From contig WAEK01000007.1 in NCBI GenBank assembly GCA_011634665.1, positions 1,138,001-1,202,000 of the forward strand: a DNA stretch of 64,000 nucleotides. The letters are read 5' to 3'. The notes beneath the pieces are model-generated. The model was given only the letters and a program-made list of their open reading frames with translations, made no database searches and was not told the DNA's origin. Source of the DNA: Mortierella sp. BCC40632 (Eukaryota > Mortierellomycota > Mortierellomycetes > Mortierellales > Mortierellaceae). Positions 1 to 9,840 of the stretch are shown here, piece after piece (positions within the stretch are counted from its first letter, which is position 1; each line of letters begins with the position of its first letter). The position numbers and the translations under genes are program-made.

Positions 1-456
1 AGACAGAAGTAGAGACTCTCCGTCAGTCAAGTCGGATTTGAAGCAAGTTGTTGAAAAATGGGAGAGATAGAGAGAAAGAAAGAGGAGACACATCCGGCGA
101 CCCTTCGGATGCTTCGTTGGGGGTGTTCTTCTGAAGGTTCCTCCATTACTTGGCTCTCACCGCTCGGAGTGTCCGAGACAGTAATGAGGTCCATGCGAAA
201 GACGAATCCACGAATCGAGTTCATGTTCCTATTACTGAAGCTAGCTGTGAGAATGGTTTTGTGCAGCCTAGGGAGACCTAGGGGGAAGACTATTGACAAC
301 TACAGCAACGAGTACTATTGCATGCATGGTCTCTTCTGTGGCTTCATGAGTCCGTCCGTTAGTCCCTTTTGGAGAGAGCGGAATGAGAAGGGACCAAGCA
401 AGAAATGACTAACGATGAGAGTTCATCCTCTTTGAAAAAAAAAAAAAAAAAAAGGA
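1..456. other. 5' flank without a supported gene
   Basis: No coding region here can be supported. A 116-codon open frame on the plus strand and a 90-codon one on the minus strand overlap each other and show no family resemblance. The stretch ends in a run of about 18 A (436-453) that stops three bases before the ATG of the next gene, so it probably holds that gene's promoter and leader. Confidence 0.5.
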
Positions 457-951
457 ATGAGCACGCTGCTCTTCTCCCCTCCTCTTCCCCTTTCCACTCC
501 CAGCTCTTCCTACAGATCTAGGCCTGACAGACCATTTCAAACGATGCATGGTTCAACAAACTGCAAAAAGGGCGAGGCGTGGGCCAAGCACTTATGCGGT
601 CACTCTGAGAGGGGTGCCGATGAGGTCGATGGCCACATGACAACAACCAGCTCTCACAACGGCAAGAATCAGAATTTGGAGACAGGGTCATGCTCGCTCG
701 AGATTCCATCCTCTTCTAAGGCTAGCCGACAGCAGAGAAGAGTCGGGCAGACCAAACAGGTTGCCCGCACCCTAGGCGTAATGGTGCTGTCGTCAGTGCT
801 CTGGGCAGGGCTCATGCACTGGGGCATTCTTTCCAAGGGAGGGTTGTCTGGGGAAGGAGGAGGAGGAGACCAGACAACCATCGGCCCGACCGAGTCGATT
901 GAATCTTCATCTCCATCTTTCCTGCACTTCACTCCTCCAACACTCGACCAG

Positions 952-983
<32 letters not shown>

Positions 984-3109
984 CCTCCCCAGCAGCCTCG
1001 AGAACAGTGCTCCTTCAACAGGACTCCGTTCTTCGCCGCTGCTTGTCTCTTCCGAGTCCCCTTCACGATTCTCAACCAATCGTCCTCATGCAACCAAGTC
1101 TCTTCCAACTGACACCAGTGACAACAACTCGAACAGCGATTACTGCAGAGATTGCATTAACAACTCTCAGGACAACAACCCCTTTGCCCCCTTTCTGCCT
1201 CGACAAACCCAACGCACACCGTCTCTCTCAGTCCACCCATCCACTCTCCAGAACGACTTTGCCCAGCGCCAGGAGGACGTGACAATGAACCCAGAACCGA
1301 TTGTGTATCAGTACACGATTTATTATCCCGGCAATATCCCCCTTGTCCTCACCGCAGGCCACGGAGGCAGTTGTGTCCCTGGGAGGACAGTCAACCTGTC
1401 AATGACCCACAACTTTACGCGAATACCCAATCTGGATGCCGTCTCGACCCCATTGACTGTAGCCGACTTCTCTACGCCTGTCCACCGTAAAGATAGTTCC
1501 GATCCCGATCTCTTTCCTCGGATGCCTCCCAGGGACAGGTCCCAAGGCGGCAGGTTCCTAAAAGACCTTAACACCCATTTGATGGCAGTCAATATCGCGA
1601 ACGCTGTCGCCTGCCTAGTCAACGTACCCGAGAATGCCAGCGCAGACATTACCCTGCCTGTCGATTCTAATAGTATCTTGAAGCACTGCATGAAGCAAGA
1701 ACCGTTGGGGGATGGGTATTTCGACGAAGAGTTCTTTCCTACACCTATCCCATCGCCGAACAGTCCTTCGGCCAAACAGAGTCGGCTAGCACCAACCCCC
1801 ACTGTGGTGCGAGATCCATCGATTGCTCCACAGAAGAAGAGACAGTCAGGACCCCCGCTCTATATTCCACATGTGGTTGTCTTTCAAGTCCGAAGGGAAT
1901 ATGTAGACGTGAATCGAAACCTTCAGGGTGAGAACGCAGTTGCCGAAGGAAGCCTTGAGGCGGAGGCTGCATGGAGAGAGTATCACGATGTGATCGACCA
2001 CGTCCAAAAATTGGCCATGCAACAGGGGTTGAATCAGCAGGAGTGTCTAGATCATTGTCCACAACAACAACAGTATCCTCAAGGCTTACTGCTAGATATC
2101 CATGGTGAGTCTTCGCAACGGATGCAGGAGTGGTGGCGCGTCGCTAAAATATGCAGTCGTCTTCTTTGTGCTAACTCCTACATGCTGAAAAGGTCATGCG
2201 CATAGTACGAACTTGATTGAAATTGGATACCTCTGGGATGAGAGCGTCTTGGGGCTGAATGCTAAAGAGGTGGATAAAGAAGCCTCCAGGCTGGCAGAAC
2301 AAAGTAGCATTCGATCCCTTATCCTACGAGAGACTTCACCACAAATGGCTGAGACTCCCAAAGACTCGACTGCGATGCCATTGCTTTCGATGCAGTCGTC
2401 CCCGTCCTCACCCTTGCCTACCAGCTACTTGAGAGACCGCCAGCTGCCCTCTATAGACGTCGATGCCACCACTAAGAATATGACTTTATCAACTCTTTTA
2501 TGGGGGAGAAACGAATCACTTGGGGGGATGCTTGGGTCGCAAGGGTTGGGGTGCGTCCCTAGTCCGGAACATCTTCGTCCTTGCGACCAGTGTACCTTTT
2601 ATTCTGGCGGATATACAATCCAAAGACATGGAAGCAGAGATACAATAGGCAAGAGTGTCTCAATGGATGCCATTCAGCTCGAGTTCCCAAGCACCCTCCG
2701 ACAAGTTGACAAGGTACAAGCACGCAAGATTTCTCTGAAAATTGGAAGAGCAGTTGTCAATTTTATGGGACGGTATTACAAAGGCATCTTTACTGGTGCG
2801 TCTACCACAGGAAACTTAGACTTGATCACGCAATTTCTGGAGGAAGGAAAGGATTCCCCGCAAAACAACTCCAGTCAGATGCCAATGAGGCCAGTGCGAG
2901 CACGAACAGCACACTCTCAGGAGCAATATTTGAATGAGCCTGTACCACGGCAACTGTCAGTCAAGTCATATGACTCTTCAGACGACTCCGATCACGATTC
3001 CCATGGTCTACCAGAGGGCTCAAGTGACATTAAAGATGGGGCAGAAATCAAGGGAGATAGGAATCTTGGCTGCCGACCTGAAATTTCACGCCATACAAGT
3101 CGTCTCTGA
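457..3109 (+). CDS. N-formylglutamate amidohydrolase-like protein, membrane-anchored
   Basis: Two exons, 457-2104 and 2193-3109, encode 854 aa. The intron has a GTGAGT donor and a CTAAC branch point and restores the motif DIHGHAHSTNLIE. Family marks in order: TAGHGG (about aa 299-304), RREYVDVNRN (479-488), WREYH, DIHGHAH (547-553), YSGGYTIQRHG (about 686-696) and DAIQLEFPSTLR (about 709-720). These match the FGase family (PF05013), zinc-dependent amidohydrolases related to M14 peptidases; His and Asp in the GHGG and DIHG motifs would be metal ligands by family knowledge. A hydrophobic segment (about 105-125) after a polar N-terminus suggests a type II signal anchor. A poly-Asn run (about 167-177) and Ser-rich linkers are low complexity. 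The start is the first ATG; one at 544 is an alternative. The real substrate is unknown. The C-terminal 100 residues are disordered and acidic. Confidence 0.85.
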
Positions 3110-3530
3110 AAACCGTAGCACTATGTGAACAAATGAACCAAGTCTTGGTGAATAATCTGAAGGATTCACCCGATTGGCTGGTGACGGGTGGGAAAGGAAG
3201 GGTGTAGATGATGACTAGCAGGTTTCAAACTTGTAGACTTTTACCACAGCCAACGATTCTTGAATAAATTTAAATACGCGAAAGATTTGGTTGTAATTTG
3301 GAAGGGGTCATCCAGCCACGAGTTTATCTGTGTTTTGTGCCTGAGGTTGAATCTGTTGAGTAAATGTTCCAGTTTTGAGGTTAAGAAAGGGCCACACTTG
3401 GGTCAATCAGTCAAAAGTCCCTAAAAAAGGGCATTCTCTAAGCGCCGAATTGGAAAGCAAATGACCATATACTACTATCTTGTCTAGTTGACCAGAACCA
3501 TAAGCAAAGAACATTTACAGTATATCAAAC
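3110..3530. other. Intergenic spacer
   Basis: About 420 bp between the amidohydrolase-like gene and the start of the large inverted repeat. No open frame of note and no repeat seen. It should hold the 3' end of the upstream gene (an AATAAA-like string lies near 3263). Confidence 0.5.
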
Positions 3531-3656
3531 ATATGCTGTACTTTGTAAAGATTATTTGAGGTGAGCTTGTCGGAAATTGCAGTCCTAGGAGACTCATGAA
3601 TCCTTGGCAGATGACTGTTGTCTGAGGTCGGTCTTGGTTGAACATCTTGGTGGTGT

Positions 3657-4043
3657 TTGCTCAGTGCCCACGGCGCTCATATCTGTCCAAGTTTGTATAC
3701 ATGTTTATGTCAATTTCTATGTTCATTTAGACTCAGAACCGTAGTCCAGACCGAGTACGAACTGTTTTTCACGGTCCTGATTACAATACAAATGGCTACA
3801 CATCCGGGAGCGGCTCGGCTCGAGAACAGGCTCGTGGTTTTTGCGAATGAAAAGGAGGAGAACAAAGCGGAAGGGACAAAAAAAGAGGAGAACAAGGTGG
3901 AAGGGACAAAAGAGGAGAACAAGGTGGAAGGGACAAAGGAGAAGAACAAGGCGAGAGGGATAAAGGAAGAGAGAGAGGAACAAAGACATAAAGAAGAGGA
4001 CAAGAATGACCGCGAGTCGGCCACAGAAGAAGGCATGACGTAG
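3657..4043 (+). other. Doubtful 128-codon open frame with Lys/Glu-rich tandem repeats
   Basis: The frame carries about three copies of a nine-residue unit like EENKVEGTK followed by a charged tail. Its counterpart in the other arm (11393-11091) is identical over the first 65 or so residues, then shifts frame where one A is missing. Low complexity and the broken partner argue against a gene; conservation of the first half simply follows the arm identity. Confidence 0.15.
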
Positions 4044-5226
4044 GAGTACTCGTTCCTAGGAACCTCGACCATAAAAGAAAAGAAAAGGAAAGGAAAAGCC
4101 TGGCTCTTTTGGAAGGTCTTCACGCAATCGTTGGATTTGATCCGCACGTTGTTGAGAGAAGGAGAGTCGCTTGTCTCGACTTTGACAAAGAGATGGAGTG
4201 ATTAAAGACTTGGATAAAGGATATGACGGTCAAGAGAGGATTTGTATGCGTGAGAGAGAGATAAAAGAGCACTGGCATAAAGAGGATCACCGCGTGTGGT
4301 CATGATACGGCGCTCTGTCCTGTCCAAGAGATGCCGAGATGGATTAGAAGAAAAGGATGACCATGAGGTGGTTCTTTGGACTGTAGAGTTGTCAAGATGT
4401 CAAAAGATATTATATATTATTATTACTATTGTTTATTGTTTATTACTTGGCATTAGTAAGACCCTGGTCCTGTTGTTCGTCTGCGCTGATGGGGCCCTTT
4501 GTCCGTTGGATCCTGCGTTGTCGACTTGGATCAGCTTGTGGACCACATCTTGAGGCCAGATCTACAAGAGTGGCCAAGGATAAGAGGAGACATTAGACAG
4601 CACCAAGTCCCAGGTGATCCCCTCCCCTCTCCCTCCTCCCCCCCTCCCCACGAGGCGTGTGTTCTCACACCTCGCCCGCATCCACCCACTCGCCTACCTA
4701 CCCACCTACCTACCTGTCTACCTCCCTCTTACCTCCCTCTTACCTTCACCTGTTCACCTTCCTCTTACCCCGCCCCACCCCCCACCTACCCGAGAGAGTA
4801 CGCCCGCTTGGTATCCTACCCTCCCTCCCATGGAGAGAGCATCTTAACTCCTTCCCAACCTCCAGCCCTGGTGAGAAGACACTCTCCCCATCTACCGTTT
4901 GCGGAGCATACCCTCTTATGCCCACATGGTAATCCTACCCGCCCACCCATGGGGAGCGCCTACCCCCTCCCAACCTCCGCCACGGGGGTACACGCCCACA
5001 CCATGTTTACCATTGTGGGGCATATTTCCGCTTTGCCATTCCCCCTCCTCCTCCCCCTCCTCCTCCCCCCTCCTCCTCCTCCTCCTCCTCCCTCCCACTC
5101 CCACTCCCACTCAATCCTATGCCTCCCCCTCTTCTTGCCACACGAGAGCACACTATCCAGCAGGGAAAGGGGATGGAATACACCCTTCCGGTGCTGGTAG
5201 GCTGCCTTCACAACCTACCTGAAAGA

Positions 5227-5320
5227 TCCTGATACCTAGTCCTGATACCTAGTCCTGATACCTAGTCCTGATGTCCACTCCTGATGTCCACTCCTGTACC
5301 CAGTCCTGTATCCAGTCTCG
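5227..5320. repeat. Short tandem repeat, left arm copy
   Basis: Imperfect units of 14-16 bp built on AGTCCTGATACCT (three copies), then CACTCCTGATGTC (two copies) and degenerate versions. The mirrored copy is at 9745-9840. Confidence 0.8.
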
Positions 5321-5398
5321 ATGGATGTATTGTGTCTATTGCTATTAGTCCAACAAAAGAGAAACGAAGCAAGAAAGGTTGGGTAGTACGTGTTCTCG

Positions 5399-6190
5399 AA
5401 CAAAGAGCATAAACGACAAAAGGAAAAGAAAAGAAGAGAAAAGAAAAGAAGAGAAAAGAAAAGAAGAGAAGAGAAAAGAAGAGAAGAGAAGAGAAAAGAA
5501 AAGAAGAGAAGAGAAAAGAGAGGATAAAGAACAGTCAGAGAAACAGCCAGACAAACAACAGACAAAAAGAACAACAACAGCAGCAGGAAGCAGGCAAAAG
5601 GCAAAAAGCAAAAAGCACAAGACAAAAGGTAAAAGAAAGAAAAAGAAAAAGAAAAAGAAAAGAAAGAATAGGGAGGAGAAAACAAACGCTAAGTCGCGCA
5701 CGGCACACAAGAGGAAAGACTTGGGCTCGGACTCGACGGTAGACCTTGGTACTCTCAAACTACCATGCAGGAAAGTTATTCTCACAGTCGTACTTACCTA
5801 TGACCAAGACTTCCTGGACGAGGCTGACCTGAACTGGTGGTGGTGGTGGCAAAACTAGTTGTGGTGAGGCGGCTGTGGTGGAGGTGGCTGTGGTGAAGTG
5901 GAGGAGGAGGAGGAAGAGGAGGAGGAGGAGGAGGAGGAGGAGGAGGAGGAGGAGGAGGAGGAGGAGGAGGAGGAGGAGGAGGAGGAGAGTGGTGGTGAAG
6001 AAGAAGAAGAAGAAGAAGAAGAAGAAGAAGAAGAAGAAGAAGAAGAAGAAGAAGAAGAAGAAGAAGAAGAAGAAGAAGAAGAAGAAGAAGAAGAAGAAGA
6101 AGAAGAAGAAGAAGAAGAAGAAGAAGAAGAAAGGGGAAAAAATAGTGGCGATGAGGAAAGATAGCGAGCGGGAAAAAGACTCGTGACTGG
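5399..6190. repeat. Polypurine block with GGA and GAA microsatellites
   Basis: Almost 800 bp are strongly purine-rich on the plus strand. AAAAGAAGAG-type repeats (about 5410-5525) are followed by a mixed A/G-rich stretch, a GGA array (about 5900-5987) and a GAA array of about 45 units (5997-6131). The open frames through it encode only runs of E, K, R or, on the other strand, F, L, S and P, so they are repeat shadows. Confidence 0.9.
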
Positions 6191-7216
6191 CAAGGAAAAG
6201 AGAGTGCGCAAGAACAGCAGATGACTCTGGCTCGGGACCCGTGTCGGCCAGGACCCAGCACAAGGTCCTCTGTCTGCCATCGCCGCTCTGCCTAGAAAGA
6301 GAGAGAAAGAGAGATAGAGATAGAGATATAGAGATATAGAGATATAGAGTGGGTGGGCAAGTGAGTGAATGAAAGAAGAAATCACTGAGCGTTGCATGAA
6401 AAAGAGAAGCAGAGGGCGACTATGGTCATCCATGAGAGGAAGGCCATCCCAAGAACGCTTTCACCATGATGGCATGCCAGATCTGGAGCCTGCACACCAT
6501 CCCACTCGAGCGAGGGAGACTCCACCAAGGGTACGGACCTTTGGCACATATCGAGAAGTGAACAGTGTTGATAACAACCATCGGTCGTTCAGCAGACACC
6601 CACCAGACTGAATCACCGCGGGAAGACAGAGGCAACCGACGGAAAGGAAGCAGACTGAGGGGAGCGGAAGAAAATGTAGTGAATAGCTGAATAGCTGATC
6701 GCCGTCCAGCGACCCTGTTCCCTTGTGCGTGACAATTGGTTCCTCATTCCTTTATTCTTTTGACATGGGTAAGAGGCAAGAGCTGATGACTAATCCTTCA
6801 CTCTTACTCTTCGTTTTTACCATCGAACTAAAAGACCCGGTCAAGGCTCTGACCCAGGCTTCTGGCCACTCTGACAGACAGAGTCGCTGTTCACAGATTG
6901 ATAGGTATGACGCATGAATAAAAAAAAAAAAAAAAAAAAAAGAGGGTGGGGAACTACTGACCAAAACTGGCTGACAATAGAAATTCTGGGCTGTGTTCAT
7001 GCGAGGTGGGCAGCATAAACGGAATAGACGAATCTGCACAGCAAGATCTGAGCGGAAAGAGTGGTAAGACGAGTGATAGGCAGCGAACCAGCCAAAACGA
7101 TTCATTCCCCTTTATCTCGCCCTATCTCATCCTTTCTCAAGCTCTCTCTCGCCCTCCCCCCCCACACTTACTCACCCTCTATCCTTCTCTCTCTACACTC
7201 TCTTACTCTCTTTTTT

Positions 7217-7253
<37 letters not shown>

Positions 7254-7343
7254 TTGCTGCTGCTACTGCCGATGCTATTGCCGTTATTGTCCGTTGGACG
7301 TGCTGGTGAATGCGGTTGGCTCACACATTCTGAGCCCTGCCTC

Positions 7344-7712
7344 GATGTCCCCTCTCAGTAGCAAACAAAATGTTCTGTTCAACAAAAGACCCATCCAGCC
7401 TCGGGATGGCTGGACGTTCTCTGTGTACTCTATGTTACTCATTGAGGTCAAGAGGGCATTATGCAAAATTATGAAGCCTTGGCAACCAAGCGGACCATGA
7501 AATGTAAGGGTCTGTGCCACGTAAAAAGAGACAAAACGCGAAAGAGAACCAACGGTGACGGCAGGGGACTGATCAGAGGGAAAATCATTTGAAGGCAACA
7601 AAAAAAATGCCTCACTCGCAAAGTTTCTTTTTACCTACCCTGAAATGGCTGTGCCTCTCGGCATAGACAAGGCGAAAAGAAGAATCTGCGAGGAGGGCAA
7701 TATCAGTGCACA
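7344..7712. other. Unique loop of the inverted repeat
   Basis: The 369 bp between the two arms is not palindromic. It contains a small hairpin with 7-bp stems (7394-7400 with 7408-7414) and two open frames of about 100 codons that run out of or into the arms and look like chance. No promoter or gene recognised. Confidence 0.8.
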
Positions 7713-7796
7713 GAGGCAGGGCTCAGAATGTGTGAGCCAACCGCATTCACCAGCACGTCCAACGGACAATAACGGCAATAGCATCGGCAGTAGCAG

Positions 7797-7828
<32 letters not shown>

Positions 7829-8879
7829 GAAAAGAAAATAAGAGAGTGTGTGTAGAGAGAGAAGGATAGAGGGTGAGTAAGTGTGTGGGGGGAGAGGGCG
7901 AGAGAGCGAGAAAGGATGAGATAGGGCGAGATAAAGGGGAATGAATCGTTTTGGCTGGTTCGCTGCCTATCACTCGTCTTACCACTCTTTCCGCTCAGAT
8001 CTTGCTGTGCAGATTCGTCTATTCCGTTTGTGCTGCCCACCTCGCATGAACACAGCCCAGAATTTCTATTGTCAGCCAGTTTTGGTCAGTAGTTCCCCAC
8101 CCTCTTTTTTTTTTTTTTTTTTTTTTTTATTCATGCGTCATACCTATCAATCTGTGAACAGCGACTCTGTCTGTCAGAGTGGCCAGAAGCCTGGGTCAGA
8201 GCCTTGACCGGGTCTTTTAGTTCGATGGTAAAAACGAAGAGTAAGAGTGAAGGATTAGTCATCAGCTCTTGCCTCTTACCCATGTCAAAAGAATAAAGGA
8301 ATGAGGAACCAATTGTCACGCACAAGGGAACAGGGTCGCTGGACGGCGATCAGCTATTCAGCTATTCACTACATTTTCTTCCGCTCCCCTCAGTCTGCTT
8401 CCTTTCCGTCGGTTGCCTCTGTCTTCCCGCGGTGATTCAGTCTGGTGGGTGTCTGCTGAACGACCGATGGTTGTTATCAACACTGTTCACTTCTCGATAT
8501 GTGCCAAAGGTCCGTACCCTTGGTGGAGTCTCCCTCGCTCGAGTGGGATGGTGTGCAGGCTCCAGATCTGGCATGCCATCATGGTGAAAGCGTTCTTGGG
8601 ATGGCCTTCCTCTCATGGATGACCATAGTCGCCTGCTTCTCTTTTTCATGCAACGCTCAGTGATTTCTTCTTTCATTCACTCACTTGCCCACCCACTCTA
8701 TATCTCTATATCTCTATATCTCTATCTCTATCTCTCTTTCTCTCTCTTTCTAGGCAGAGCGGCGATGGCAGACAGAGGACCTTGTGCTGGGTCCTGGCCG
8801 ACACGGGTCCCGAGCCAGAGTCATCTGCTGTTCTTGCGCACTCTCTTTTCCTTGCCAGTCACGAGTCTTTTTCCCGCTC

Positions 8880-9670
8880 GCTATCTTTCCTCATCGCCAC
8901 TATTTTTCCCCTTTTTCTTCTTCTTCTTCTTCTTCTTCTTCTTCTTCTTCTTCTTCTTCTTCTTCTTCTTCTTCTTCTTCTTCTTCTTCTTCTTCTTCTT
9001 CTTCTTCTTCTTCTTCTTCTTCTTCTTCTTCTTCTTCTTCTTCTTCTTCTTCTTCCACCACTCTCCTCCTCCTCCTCCTCCTCCTCCTCCTCCTCCTCCT
9101 CCTCCTCCTCCTCCTCCTCCTCCTCCTCCTCCTCTCCTCCCTCTTCCTCCTCCTCCTCCACTTCACCACAGCCACCCTCACCACAGCCGCCTCACCACCA
9201 CAACTAGTACACCACCGCCACCACCACCACCAGTTCAGGTCAGCCTCGTCCAGGAAGTCTTGGTCATAGGTAAGTACGACTGTGAGAATAACTTTCCTGC
9301 ATGGTAGTTTGAGTACCAAGGTCTACCGTCGAGGTTGCCAAGTCTTTCCTCTTGTGTGCCGTGCGCGACTCAGCGTTTGTTTTCTCCTCCCTATTCTTTC
9401 TTTTCTTTTTCTTTTTCTTTTTCTTTCTTTTACCTTTTGTCTTGTGCTTTTTGCTTTTTGCCTTTTGCCTGCTTCCTGCTGCTGTTGTTGTTCTTTTTGT
9501 CTGTTGTTTGTCTGGCTGTTTCTCTGACTGTTCTTTATCCTCTCTTTTCTCTTCTCTTCTTTTCTTTTCTCTTCTCTTCTCTTCTTTTCTCTTCTCTTCT
9601 TTTCTTTTCTCTTCTTTTCTTTTCTCTTCTTTTCTTTTCCTTTTGTCGTTTATGCTCTTTGTTCGAGAAC
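8880..9670. repeat. Mirrored polypyrimidine block with TTC and CTC microsatellites
   Basis: Inverted partner of the block at 5399-6190: a TTC array of about 47 units (8914-9055), a TCC/CTC array (about 9063-9160) and TTTTCTCTTC-type repeats (about 9540-9645). Unit counts differ slightly from the other arm. Confidence 0.9.
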
Positions 9671-9744
9671 ACGTACTACCCAACCTTTCTTGCTTCGTTT
9701 CTCTTTTGTTGGACTAATAGCAATAGACACAATACATCCATCGA

Positions 9745-9840
9745 GACTGGATACAGGACTGGGTACAGGAGTGGACATCAGGAGTGGACATCAGGACTAG
9801 GTATCAGGACTAGGTATCAGGACTAGGTATCAGGATCTTT
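9745..9840. repeat. Short tandem repeat, right arm copy
   Basis: Reverse complement of the repeat at 5227-5320: GGACTAGGTATCA units repeated three times next to two GAGTGGACATCAG units. Confidence 0.8.

Larger units (their letters stand above)
3531..7343 (+). repeat. Left arm of a giant inverted repeat (about 3.8 kb)
   Basis: The sequence reappears as its reverse complement at 7713-11520. Checked landmarks: outer end 3534-3600 pairs with 11455-11517; an 85-codon open frame at 4296-4553 is preserved residue for residue at 10758-10501; the tandem repeat at 5227-5320 pairs with 9745-9840; the GAA array at 5997-6131 pairs with the TTC array at 8914-9055; the inner end 7310-7343 pairs with 7746-7713. 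Arms differ mainly in homopolymer and microsatellite lengths plus scattered substitutions. No target-site duplication, transposase or other recognisable protein was found. Confidence 0.95.

Noticed and set aside
5760..6433. Open frames of 100-230 codons made of runs of F, L, S, P, K, R or E (also 8615-9319)
   Set aside because: They are translations of the GAA/TTC and GGA/TCC arrays in different frames; every frame is open because the repeats lack stops.
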